From Drosophila miranda (taxonomy: Eukaryota; Arthropoda; Insecta; Diptera; Drosophilidae): DNA of 64,000 nt. A model generated the notes under the pieces. It was given only the letters and a program-made list of their open reading frames with translations. It had not been told where the DNA came from and ran no database searches. Where the stretch lies: positions 30,504,001 to 30,568,000 of the forward strand of contig NC_046675.1 of assembly GCF_003369915.1 (NCBI RefSeq), read 5' to 3'. Both the position numbers and the translations under genes were made by a program. Positions 33,291 through 45,416 of this stretch are shown piece after piece; position 1 is the first letter of the stretch; the number at the start of each line of letters is the position of its first letter.

Positions 33291-36200
33291 ACCCCCCAGC
33301 CATACAAAAAGCATAGCAATAAATATTTGATTGGTTTTCATGGGGCGATTTAAAGCAAATATGTATTCCGGAAAAAATAGATAAAAACCCATATGCATAT
33401 AATTAGTTGCTAAAATTTGATTTGTACAGAGAGAAAACATTTTATAAGGAAATTGAAAACGAAATTAAATTTAAATGGAAATGGTACAAAATTTAACTAA
33501 ATGAAAAAGTCTGGCAGAAAGAGAAAAATGTGGTCAAATGAAATGTGAGAGATTTATGAAATTATAGACATACCGTTTTTATCTGTACAAAAGTACAAAA
33601 ATACCATTTAAAATTCCATTTTAAACATAATTTCAAGTAAGGGAAAGGAAAAAAAGAAACAAATTTTCTAAAATTTCGACAAAGATAATTTTGTTGGTAG
33701 CAAATCGAAAGAGAGGACAAAATTGGTTAACTAGAAATTCCATAGCCGTCTCAAAAAAGCCACAGGATACACACGAACCGTAAAGGTAAACGGTAAAATG
33801 CCAATGGAAACGACTACGAAGTAAATCAAATTAAATTTCGGAATGTTTTCTGAAGGTATTTCCAAGAGGAGGAGGCTATGACACAAAACTCGAAGGCTAG
33901 TCCCACATTCCTGTGGCTTTATGGCCTATTACCCAGTGTGCCAGTGTCCTGTACTGTCCTTCAAATTAATAAAATGAACGGGTGGAGGGGGGGGCGTCCA
34001 AGGCTGTTCTGTTGATTAGTGGCAGAGATTTTCCACGCCACATTCCATGGGTGCAAATTGATTCAATTATTGGCATTTAATTAAATGCAAATACGAGGCT
34101 AACAAAAGCTACTAGCTATTCCATCGCTCTATACCCTCTCTCTCTCTCCGCTTCGCCCTCTTTGGGCAGCTTTTTGTGACAGTTTTCTACCTTTTGTGGT
34201 GGGAAGGGGCCTCTCTCTTTCTCTGTTTCGTGTCTCTCCCTCTCTCCCCCTTTTGTCGGCGGTCCACCTTTTTAAGAACTTCATTAAAATGCCAGCAGCC
34301 GCCGCCAAGAGAGACAGACCCCGACCCCGATCCCTACCTCGAGAGCCCCGTAACCGAAACCGAAAATATTTTCTACATTTCATTTTGTCAAATTTAAATG
34401 CCCCTTGACACAAAAGCCCCCCTTTCTACGTCTCTCCCTCCCACCGAATTAATCTCAGATACAGATACACAATTCCTATGCTCCCCTGAAGTATCCACTC
34501 CATTGCCATGTAATTGTTGTCCGTCGTGTGAAGGAGCAGGCCCCTGCAGTTATTTGCATTCAAATCGCAATTTTTGTCTCATTAGAAAGTATACCATGGA
34601 CGGGGCAGGGAGGGGGGAAATTGGGGGAAGACATTGTCGTTACATTCTTGGCCCTCGAAGCAGCCAGCACCAGTCGGACGGACGCTTAAGTGTCCCAAAG
34701 TTGGGAGCGGTCCGGCAGGCCACAGAGCTAAATGAATGCCAACAAGTCGGAAGAGACACAGAGGGGGGACTCCCACTCTATACAGTGTTGGTTGGGGGTG
34801 GGGGCGACTACGGAGACACACAGTGGAGACATTCAGTCGTTATCGCCTCGGGGCTTTAGTTTAATTTCACTTCAATTTTCATTGTACAATTTTCGCATTT
34901 TTCGATACGTTTCCATGGGGTATGGGGTGGTTGGGGGGGTTGGGGGGCTGTCTATCTGTCTGTCTGTCAGGGCTAAGGGTTGCTGCTGTCTGGCTGACTG
35001 GCTTACTGGCTGCTTTTGCAATTTGATATTGCCATTTAAGTAAACGTAAATCAATATCCAAATGCCTTTCGGATTTAAGTTTGCAGTCGCCAAAAAAAAA
35101 AAGAATGGAAATAACATGGAAAAAAACTTTCATTTATAGAAAAGCGGGCCATGGGAATGCTCTATTTTACTAGAAATGATTTATGATATATAGGAGACTG
35201 TAGATGATACATTCTTTGATTTGGATGCCTCATAAAGGGATCTAGAATTCCTTTAAGCAGTTTTTTGATTCCCCTAGCCTTTCCTTTTACGATTTGTTCG
35301 TTTATTTTTGTTTAAAATTATAGTTTTTGGTGGAAAATTCTAAAAAATTAAACTAAAAATATATAAAAAACGCTAGTAATGCCTAAAAATAGCCACACCC
35401 ATATTTTAATAAAATATGCAATTTCTAAATACGAAAATAGTGAAATTAAATAAAATTCACTTTGATTTAAACAAAAGTAACAGCAAAAAAATAAATTGTT
35501 TTAATTTTTTATAATCAAATACAAAGTTTTTACTAACAAAAAAAAGAGCATTTTAAAGAAAAATATATTAAAAAATATTTCTAAGGTGGCCCAATATTTA
35601 AAATACAAAGAAAAATATTTTAAAATACATATAACGTATTACACTTTTCGGAATTTTATTTTAACGAAATATAAAATATTTATTCTACATAAAAATGTTC
35701 TACATCAAATGTATATATCGAACAAATTTATTGGTATTGGTATTAAAGATAAAATCAAATACTTACTATACATATATTTTGTTTATAGTATTATTTATTT
35801 GTATATATTATATTTATATATTATTTTTTATTGAAATACTATAAAAATATATATTTAATTGAAAAATGATATATATTTAAATCGCATATTTTCATATTAA
35901 TATAAAATCTTTTGCAAATCTATTGGTACAAATTATTTAATCTAAAAACAATTTCCCTGAATGAAAAGGCGTCTCTTAGGGAGTTATAAAGTCACCGCGC
36001 TTTTTTCCAGTGCATTCTATAAAGAGCTACCCTCTCTCTCTCTCTCTCTCACTCTCTCTGGAAGCTTCATCAAGCAAATTTCTGCAATGATGATGAATGA
36101 AACAAGAATATTATTCCCCCATCTATTTTTTGTTTTTCTCCTCTCGGTTTTTAATTTTCCAAAGTGAAAAGCAAATTTTGTCACAAAATTTGTCTCCTTT

Positions 36201-38071
36201 TTTATTTTTTTGCTTTCTTTCTTTTTCTGTTATTGGTTTTGAGAGTCGCGATTTGATGGAGACGAAGCCTGGGGTTCAGGCTTTAGGGGTGCCATGGAAT
36301 GGGGGGGAGGGTTAATGTTAATGCTAATAAATTATACGACAGCCTTGGAAAATTCGAAAAATCCCAGCAACCGACAAACGACGACAACGACAGATCCTCA
36401 AACGAAAATTTAATTGAAAAACTGTTTTCCTTTTTCTTTTTTTTTTTTTAGCGCGTTTTGCATATAAATCAGCGAGAAATGAAGGGGGCCCCACACCCAC
36501 CCCCACCATGTGTCCATCGTTAGGCGGGGCACCCATGTTCGCGATTCCTCTCCTTCCTCTCCCTCTCCCTCTCTTTCTCTCTGCATTTGGGCAAACAAAT
36601 GCGACGCGACTCGCACAGGTCACTGGATATTCAGAGCAAACTCTTGCCCCACATGCTACACACATGTGTGTGGGCGCATGCCACGCCTAGTTCATGTAAG
36701 AGCTTCGCTTCCCGTAGAGCTCTTTCAATTAGCAATTTGTCAGCTGACATTCAACGGCATCCCAGAAGCGGCACATTTAAATTATTCTCTAAAAATATCC
36801 CCCATATATCGTATGTACCCTTCATTCCCATACAAACAAATCTGTTGTAATTCAATTAAAAAACTAGAAAATAAAATACAACAACAAAAAATATGTATAT
36901 GTTTGTATAAATATTTCCATAAACAAAATGTCGCTGTCGCTGCCGCCGAAAACTGGAATTCATTTAAATTTCGTGTTCATTTCCCACCTTTTCCACCCCT
37001 CCCTCCCTCTGCCCCCTTCCCAGACGAGTTATAGCTCGATGGATGCCTCACTGCTGGTTGCATCAACAGCTCAAATATGCAACGAGATTTAATTAAAAAT
37101 TCGGCAGATTTTTATTTTTTCTTTTTAAATTTAGTTGAGGAGATGCTGACAAAATTTTTGACCAATTTTGAAGGGATTTGTTCGGAGTGCTTTTCATGGA
37201 TTGGTGGATATTAGAAGACCTGAAAATCCACAGAGGAATGGTAAGCTTTGAAAGCATCAATACACGGTTTTCAATGCCTTTTTGTCGTAGGATATTTATT
37301 GAATTTTCCACCTAAAGATCTTTAAATACATTTTCTTCAATGAATCGAATCTTCAAACAATCTTCAAAACAAAAGATAAAATACATAACTAAAAAATATT
37401 AAAAATTAAATTTATAGTAAAAATATAATAAATAATACAAATAAAATATAATCAATGATATAAACAATATTATAAATATTATAAAAATATTAAAAATAAA
37501 AAATAATAAATAACAAAAATAAAACATAAGCCCCTCCAGGCTACTGCCTACCTAACCTAACCTAAAAAATAAAATCAACTTAAAATAAAATTCACTGAAT
37601 CCCCAAAGCTCACACACACAATGCCTGGCGGCGGTCATCTCACGTTTTTCGGGTTACAAATTCACTTTTTACTTACGGCCGCCAACCATTTTCCATTTTC
37701 CTGCAGACCCAAAAAAAGGCGGCTAATTAAAACCCATTGACCGTGATGATGTACACCATGGAGCCATGGGAAGCTAAGTGAGAGCGGATAAGGCAGAGGC
37801 AAAGGCAGAGGCAGAAGCAGAGGGTTAGGGCTAGTAGCCTCTGTGACTTACTCTAATAAAACATCTCTACAAACAGGGCTCAAATGTTTGGGCCTGCTAA
37901 ATGACACCAGCCGCGGCTCACTGACATATTTGATGTACATATTCAATTCTTTCGTTCTTTGTATCGAGTGGCATATTCCAGTGACATTTCGTTCTCTTTT
38001 CTTTCATTGTCAGATTGAAAATTTCTTGATTGAATAATTGTATTAAATTTTGTTTGACTCGTGAAATCAAA

Positions 38072-38669
38072 ATGTGTTACGAAAGCCAAGAAAAAAATGC
38101 ACATTTCGTCGCATATTTTGCGATAGTCTATTCATTTGTGTCCATGATTTTGGAATGCATAAAACGTAAGCAAATAATCTTTATACGATGCATAGTGTAA
38201 TTCCCCGTGCAATTCCATAGAATATGAACAGTGGTTTTTGGTGTTTTACATTGTTACCAGTTGTGTGGTTATCCTAGCCGCCATTGTTCTGCTCCTAGGA
38301 ATTAAATATGCAAGTACATGCCTCCACTCCCCACCCCCCCTATTATTCCTATTTCGTAAACAGAATAAGAAGTTTCTTGTGATGGTATGGATCGTGGTAG
38401 CGATCGTGTGCGGAGTCCTTTTTATCGTTGCAAACATCATACTTCTAACGAAACTTTCTGAAACGGCTGACATTGTTAACACCTCAGTGAAACTTGCCTT
38501 CCATCCCGGTAAGCCCGCCGTCAATTTCATTTGCAGGACCCGACGGAATACCTCTTTCTCTTACAGCGCTTTTTGCAGTTTGGCTTTGGATATCAATTGT
38601 ATACTATGGGACGCTCTGACGATACCGATTATGATTAGGAATGAAATTTTTGTGAATTTTTGTATTTAA
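38072..38669 (+). CDS. Small four-transmembrane insect protein (DUF4728-like)
   Basis: Exon 1 (38072-38165) encodes MCYESQEKNAHFVAYFAIVY and the rest of a first hydrophobic helix. A 55-nt intron (GTAAGC to CCATAG) joins in phase 1 to exon 2 at 38221. Exon 2 encodes a second helix (WFLVFYIVTSCVVILAAIVL), a basic loop with LFRKQNKK and a third helix (VWIVVAIVCGVLFIVANIIL). The 3' end is ambiguous. Straight reading stops at 38669, but a GTAAGC donor at 38509 with TTTGCAG at 38536 would give a good fourth helix (LSLTALFAVWLWISIVYYG) by removing only 28 nt, which is too short for a normal intron. The layout resembles the small insect four-TM proteins of the DUF4728 type; function is unknown. A partial duplicate lies at 46583. 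Confidence 0.6.
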
Positions 38670-40422
38670 TAAATTATGAAGTGCTCTTTCGTCTGAATTT
38701 GTTCGTTGCTTTTCCTTGCTGCCAACCAAAGAGCCATTGAAATTGTACAAAAGTATATCCCACCTAGCGGCAAAATGCCGCAATAGCAGCTAAAATTGAG
38801 TCAGTGGGAGTCAGTTAGCAGGTAGCTAATTGGCCTCAAAATGTGCATAAAAATCAAGTCAAACGCGTGGAAAGGCATTCCCAGTGAATGCATTCGTGTA
38901 CAAGACAAATATTGAATATTCCGCTCAACCGAAAGTGCTGATCCCATGGCAATGGGCTCAAATTGAAACACCAGTCAGATATATGAAATATAATTTAAAA
39001 TTCACAAATAGCAGAAAGAAAATTGGGCGACTCTTCCGTGTGGCATGTTGTCCGTTTGGTGGCGGGTGGCGATGGCGATGGCGATGAGGACGTTCAAGGC
39101 ATTGATTTGGAAGCCTACGCACCCCCGCAAAAATCCCTTCAAAATGTGGTCTCAAATTTTGTCAGCATCTCCATACGCTGCCGCGTAGGAAGCTTCAACT
39201 AAATTACTTGCAACTTGATGGGTAGTTTGGGGCAGGTGCTGCGGCAGTCGTACCTCGTTCGGTGTGGGGGAAAAGGAGTACTGATGCGAGGCGCAGGATG
39301 GACGGACGAACGGAAGTAGCAAATAAAATTCAAATTTGTGCCAAAGAATTCCCCCGCGAGCTCTGTCTCTGTCTCCCTCCTTCTCTATCTGTCCCTTTCT
39401 AGCTTTAGCCCTGGTCTACCAACACTTTCCCCCACTCTCTGTGCTGTTTCTGTTTCCCTGAAGTTGATTTCAAATCGCTAATGTGCTTCATATGTGTGAG
39501 TCCTTTCACGTGTGTGCGAGTGTGTGTGGAAAAGCGCTTTATGGGACTTCAACACCAGCACGTCCCCCCAGCACCATAGTGTATTTGGCGGTAATAAATT
39601 TCACGTACTCCCTCCCACCCTACCTCCCTCCCTCCCTACCACCCCTCTCGTGTGTGTGTTCTGTGCGCTCTATTTTCGCCTTTCATTTTGCATTTATTAC
39701 CACTGCCATTGTGTTCTGTCACTCCTCTCTCTCTCTGTTCCCCCCCAACCACCCTCTCTGTACCCCTCTGCTATGCTACCTTTTGTTGGTAGCTGCAATA
39801 TTATTATGGTAATTATCTTTTTGATATTTCAATTGAAATAACAATGCAGATGCATCCAGCGAGAGACAGAGAGTCAGAGAGGGATACGTATTCTGTGGTT
39901 TCCATTTGATGAAGGCATTAAGTGGCTGCCAAAAAGGGGAAAATCAAGAGGCAAATCAAGTGAGTATATAACCGCAAAATGCCAAGAATTAATGTCAAAA
40001 ACATGACAGATGGCAAGGGGATTATAGATACATTTGTCTATTTATCTAGGGTTTTTCCAAGGGAATTATTAGATATTTCTAGATGGAAAGACGACTAGAA
40101 GTAGGAGTATAAATAGTACAGAAAAATTAGTACACCCACACAAAAATTACCTAAAAATGTATACCAATAGATTTGCTATCAGATTGTGGAAATTGCTTAA
40201 AACTTTATTTAAATAATATATATATTTTTTTTCGTGTAATATTAATAATAACAATATACGATAACATTATGTACTGTAATTATTGAACCTACAAATATTT
40301 ATATAAATCAATTTTATATTTAAATGTAATTTTAAAAAATATAAAAAATATATAAAGTAAATGTATTTTATATTTATATTAAGTATTTCGATATTTATTT
40401 CAAAGTATTTTAGGTTTTTTTT
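38670..40422. other. Non-coding region between the four-TM gene and the DINE-1/BEL complex
   Basis: CT, TC and GT tracts (39360-39420, 39600-39760) and an AT-rich block (40190-40410). No gene is seen. Confidence 0.5.
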
Positions 40423-40934
40423 TATACCCGATACTCAAAATGAGTATTGGGGTATATTAGATTTGTGGTAAAAGTGGATGTGTGTAACGTCCAGAAGGAA
40501 TCGTTTCCGACCCCATAAAGTATATATATTCTTGATCAGCATCAATAGCCGAGTCGATTGAGCCCTGTCTGTCCGTCCGTCTGTCCGTCCCTATTAGCGC
40601 CTAGTGCTCAAAGACCATAAGAGCTAGAGCAACGATGTTGTGGATCCAGCCTTCTGTGATATGCCACTGCTACAAAAATATTTCAAAACTTCGCCCCACC
40701 CACTTCCGCCCCCACAAAAGACGAAAATCTGTGGCATCCACAATTTTAAAGATATGAGAAAACAAAAATCGCAGAATCGTAGAGAATGACTATATCTTTT
40801 AGACTGCAGAATCTAAATTGGATCGTATTATTATTATAGCCAGCATCAAGAAAACAATTTCATTTTTTCTCGCCCTGTCTCTCTCTAACACACACGTAGC
40901 ATAGGCGGCTTTGCTTAGAGTAAAACATTAGCGC
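40423..40934 (+). mobile_element. DINE-1 (INE-1/DNAREP1, Helentron-derived), 5' part
   Basis: It starts with TATACCCGATACT, the 13-bp subTIR, then a small hairpin (ATACTC-AAAAT-GAGTAT), and the family hallmark AAAGTATATATATTCTTGATC followed by AGCATCAATAGCCGAGTCGA. The CCGCCCCCACAAAAGACG region is block B-like. It is cut off near 40934, where BEL coding sequence begins. DINE-1 elements are non-autonomous rolling-circle repeats that are abundant in Drosophila. Confidence 0.85.
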
Positions 40935-43735
40935 CTAGATCTTACCGCTGCGTACGAGTGTCTCCACCCGACAATTTGTATCAGTGCATCCTATGGCGAG
41001 ATTCCATCGAGTCCGAGGTTCAAGTCTACACATTAGACACCGTCACATTCGGGACGAGGGCTGCATCATTTTTAGCGGTCCGCGCAATGCACCAGCTGGC
41101 CATCGACGAGGGTGAGTCCTACCCTCTTGGCTCAGCTGCTCTGCGGCAGGAGTTTTACGTGGATGACCTTATTTCGGGCGGTAATTCGGTCGCACAGGTC
41201 ATGGACAAGATGCACCAAACATCAGCTTTACTGTCCCGTGGTAATTTTAGACTTAGGAAATGGTGCTCCAGTCACCAGGAAGTACTTGAGGGAACCCCTG
41301 AAGATGACATAGAGAAGTTCCTAAAGTTTAATGATGGAAGCGACATTGCCAAAACTCTCGGCCTAGCGTGGGACCCTGCTTCGGATCAGCTGCTTTTTGC
41401 CTTGTCCGCACTGGACACAAACTCAAAGCCATCAAAGCGGTCGGTTTTATCTACGATTGCGCGGTTCTACGACCCTCTTGGATTGATAAATCCAGTCATT
41501 GTCAGGTGCAAAATCTTCCTTCAGCAGCTTTGGAGAGAAAATTTGGATTGGGATGAAAGCCTACCCTCAGCGTTGCATTCAACTTGGATGGACTTGAGAA
41601 ATAGTTTGGCAAGCATTTCTCGGATCTCATTTCCTCGCTTGGTTCTTCGTTCTAGTGTGGCTACAGAAGTTCACGGATTCTGTGATGCCAGCTTAGAAGC
41701 ATATGGCGCTTGCGTGTATGTCGTGTCCAGGGAAGCCCAGTCTTTGAGCCACGTTTTGTGCTCAAAGTCGCGAGTGGCGCCGCTAAAGACTATATCGATT
41801 CCTAAGCTGGAATTAAGTGGAGCCCATTTGCTTGCGAAAATCATGCAGAATGTAAAGGACATGGGAATCTTTACAGGTCGGTTCTATTGCTGGTCGGATT
41901 CGTCAACAGCATTATCTTGGATTAGGGACGAGCCAGCTAAATTTCAAGTTTTCGTGGCAAATCGAGTGGCATCAATTCAGGAGTTGACGGCAGCCATGGA
42001 ATGGCGCTATGTTCCCACATCGTTAAATCCTGCTGATATTCTCTCGAGAGGCTCGCTTCCCAACCATCTTATCCAGTCAGAGCTATGGTTTCACGGCCCA
42101 TCCTTTTTGCTAGGCTCCAAGGATAAGTGGCCTGTATCTCCATCTAACAACATAGCAACTTTGGAGCTTCGCAAGAGAGGATTGCTAATCACGTCTCCAC
42201 ATGCCGATCTCACGTCCGGATGCAAATTTGCGAATTCATTCTTTCGCATGCAGCGCACATTCGCCTACATGCATAAATTTATACATCGTCTTAGGCATCC
42301 AGGACTCACCGTTTCTGATATTCGGCAAGGAACGCATCTTCTAATTCGACACATTCAGCTGGCAAATTTGTGGATGGGCATAAAGGAGATTCGGCGCAAT
42401 GGTCAAGTCATGAAATCCAGTTCTATTAGTTCGCTCAACCCGTTCATCGATCATTCTGGACTACTTAGAGTTGGAGGTCGTCTTGGCAACTCATCACTAG
42501 GATTTGACGCTCAGCACCCGCTCATTCTGCCAAAGGGACATTCCATTACCTTTGCGCTGATAAGATATTATCATGAAAGAAACCTCCATGCCGGACCTCG
42601 CGCCTTGCTATCCAAAATTCGGCTGGAATATTGGCCCATTGGAGGTGTTAAGGCAGTGTCAAGGGTCGTCAGCAGATGTGTGAGATGCTTCAGGACTAGG
42701 CCACGCATGGTCGAACACATCATGGGAGACCTACCTAAGGAACGTTTGGAAGGATCTCGAGCTTTTGAAGTCACTGGAGTAGATTACTGTGGACCTTTTT
42801 TCTACCGATCAGAAATCCGCACGAGGCCTCCGATCAAGTGCTACATTAGCGTATTCATCTGTTTCACTTCTAAGGCTATACACATGGAGCTCGTAAAGGA
42901 TTTGACCACCGCATCGTTTCTAGGCGCACTAAGGCGTTTTACTTCCACTCGAGGAAGGCCAAGTCAAATTTGGTCGGACAATGCTACAAACTTCGTTGGG
43001 GCCAAGAACGAGCTTCTGGAGCTAAAGAAGCTTTGTCTGAGCGAACCGCATATGAAGGAGGTCCACGAATCCTGCTTGGCTGACTCGATCGACTGGCGTT
43101 TCATCCCACCTCGCTCTCCGCATTTTGGCGGGTTGTGGGAAGCGGCCGTGAAGACCGCAAAATATCACCTGTACCGCTCAGTTGGACCATCTGTGCTTAG
43201 CTTCGACGAGCTGCGCACTCTGATCTGTCAGATCACTGCAATTGTTAACTCTCGCCCTTTGCTCTCGCTTTCAGAAAATCCTGATGACTTAGACGTTTTG
43301 ACTCCTGCTCATCTGCTTTTAGGCGGCCCCCATGAGCAAATCCTCGAGCCTGACCTAACGAAGCTGAACTACAATCGTCTGGATGGCTGGCAGCAGGTCA
43401 CCCAACTACAGCAAATATTTTGGAGCCGTTGGCGCGAAGAGTATCTCACTCTTTTGCAAGAGCGCGCGAAGTGGCGTACCCCCGCGCAAAACATCTGCAA
43501 GAACGACCTCGTTCTGGCGAAGGACGAAAATCTTCCTCCAATGCGTTGGCCACTGGCTAGAGTGGTCGATGTCGTTTTGGGCAAGGACGGAGTGTGTCGC
43601 GTCGCTGACCTGAAGACATCCTCAGGAAACATCAGGAGGGCCGTCACTCGGCTATGTTTGCTGCCCCTTAAGGAATCTGTTGAGAGACTAGCTCCCAACG
43701 GGGGGAGTATGTTCGGGCCAGCCGCTGAAGAATAA
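40935..43735 (+). CDS. BEL/Pao retrotransposon pol, 5'-truncated
   Basis: A 925-codon frame with no stop or frameshift. It enters in the middle of reverse transcriptase; the active-site motif YVDD is at residues 67-70 of the frame counted from 40958. A retroviral-type RNase H follows (about 235-360, FCDASLEAYGACVY to SDSSTALSW). Next come the integrase zinc finger (HERNLHAG and CVRCF, about 535-575), the integrase core with D, D and E residues (VDYCGPF, WSDNATNF, GLWEAAVK, about 600-727) and a C-terminal chromatin/DNA-binding region (about 820-925). Gag, protease and the first RT motifs are missing, so it cannot move by itself. The intact frame argues for a young insertion. The frame ends 26 nt inside the 3' LTR, as is common in this family. 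Confidence 0.9.
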
Positions 43736-44074
43736 CTGTAACTTTAACATTATTATTGTATGAGCAGAGAGAGCCGCCTATGTTGTAAAACGTTGACGTT
43801 CTGCAGAGCTGCTGCGCTCTCCCGCTAAAGGGGCTCTCTGCCGCCGCCACTTCGGCAACTACTTTGATCTGCTGCCGCCACTTCGGCAATCACTTTGATC
43901 TAACGCCGTCGTCTATAGTTTAGTTCTATGCTAACGCCTCTGCGCATTGGTTGCATATCGATCTCGCATAAGGTTTATCTGGCAATAGCAAGCAATCGGC
44001 TTCCGCTAAGCCACCAAGATTAAATACGAATTTTAAAGTTTAACCCGAAATCTCTTTTCATTTTTGAAACACAT
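43710..44074 (+). mobile_element. BEL/Pao 3' LTR
   Basis: A purine-rich tract (ACGGGGGGAGTA) precedes TGTTCGGGCC at 43710. The segment ends about 44074 in GAAACACA, giving TG...CA ends and about 365 bp. An ATTAAA poly(A)-type signal lies near 44020. The upstream LTR is absent from the window. The right boundary is my best estimate. Confidence 0.6.
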
Positions 44075-44099
44075 AGGTGCCAAAAAAGCTTGGCATCTC

Positions 44100-44490
44100 A
44101 AACACTCACTATAAAACGTATATCTCAAAATTTCGCCCCACCCCCTTCCGCCCCCACAAAGGACGAAAATCTGTTGCATCCACAATATTGCAGATTCGAG
44201 AAAACTAAAAACTCAGAATCATAGATAACGACCATATCTATCAGATTGCTGAATCTGGATCAGATCAGATCATTTTTATACCCAAAAGGAACAACTCAAT
44301 TTGCACTGGCTACGCAGCGCCCGACGTCACGCTCAGACTGATTTTCTGTCTCTCTCGCACGCACTCCTTGTCGTGTCGTTTAATATTAGCGGCGTCTGCC
44401 GGAGGAGAGCCATACTGACTTAGTATCGGGTATAACTGTATAGTTGCGGTGTCCGCAGCAACTCACAACGTTCCCCCTCGTTTTTTCTTT
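44100..44490 (+). mobile_element. DINE-1, 3' part with subTIR and terminal hairpin
   Basis: It repeats the block-B region also seen at 40680-40790 (TTCGCCCCACCC, CCGCCCCCACAAA, GACGAAAATCTG). It ends with AGTATCGGGTATA (44422-44434), the exact inverse of the 13-bp subTIR at 40423. A terminal stem-loop follows (TGCGG-TGT-CCGCA, 44445-44457), then the CGTTCCCCCTCG tail. This is the standard DINE-1 3' architecture. Confidence 0.85.
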
Positions 44491-45336
44491 GTGATTGTTC
44501 CATAAGTTGCTCTAACAGTAAGAGCAAACAACATAATTGTATTATTATTCTATAATCAAATACAAATTTTTTTAAATACTAAAAAAAAAAAATAAATAAA
44601 TAATTTAAAAAAAAATACCATTGTGTCTGTGATAATATTTTATATTCAAATACAAATAACATAAAAAGAATACAACAACTTTTTAAAAAATATTCAAAAA
44701 ATATGAAAAAGATAAACAAAATTTAAAAAATAAAAAAAATATAAAAAAAATATTCAGAATTATATAAAAAAAAAATAAAAAATAAAATCAGGTGTTGTGC
44801 TTCTTTTTTTGCACAAAACTTTAGTATCTTGAATCTGGGTGTATTGATTGATTTGAAAAATATAAAAAATATAAAATAATATACAAAAGTATAAAATAAT
44901 ATAAAAAAATATAACAAACTTTAAAATATGAAAAATATAAACAATTTTTTTTTTTAAATATATATAACAAAAAAAATCAGAGGTTTCTATAAAGCTGATT
45001 AATGCAGCTAAATCGGAGCCAAACAGTTTGTAGCCTGGAAAATATTAGGCGATAAAAATTTAAAGTTAATAATTTTTTGCGGAATTTATTTTAAAAATTT
45101 GATTTTTAAAAGTTAAAAAAAAATTAATTACTGGGTCTTTCTTTTCTTCCTTGATAGGTATATTGATTTGCCGTGGTTTAAGGTAATTTTTGTAGAAAAC
45201 TATGGATAATCTATCTAAGGAGAAGCAAGGAAGATCACAGTCGTCTCGTGTTGATTGATGATTATGGGGGATCCCGGGCATAGATATCACGACTACTCGA
45301 ACGAAGACAAAAGGATAAGTGATCTTCGTAATTAGA
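44491..45336. repeat. A/T-rich simple sequence
   Basis: 44520-44960 is dominated by AAAAATATAAAA-type sequence. It holds no gene; the frames in it are poly-Phe/Lys artefacts. Confidence 0.7.
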
Positions 45337-45337
45337 G

Positions 45338-45343
45338 TTTATT
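45338..45343 (-). terminator. Poly(A) signal of the 196-aa gene
   Basis: AATAAA on the minus strand, 74 nt after the stop codon. Confidence 0.6.
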
Positions 45344-45416
45344 CAAGTTCAATTGAAACCTAATTTAAATGCAAAAAATTGCTATTTTGGAACGATGGTT
45401 ATGGCAGTGTTGCCCT

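Larger units (their letters stand above)
31964..38071. other. Non-coding, microsatellite- and homopolymer-rich region
   Basis: I find no supported gene. Content includes a short tandem repeat (32205-32340), a 41-nt C run (33250-33290), CT and GT tracts (34138, 36032), and A/T-rich blocks (35340-35940, 37370-37560). The style fits a giant intron or gene desert. Frames such as 36510-37034 overlap CT tracts and lack codon bias. Confidence 0.5.

Noticed and set aside
36510..37034. 174-codon plus-strand frame
   Set aside because: It crosses a CT microsatellite and AT-rich DNA. There is no codon bias, no domain, and overlapping frames exist on the other strand.
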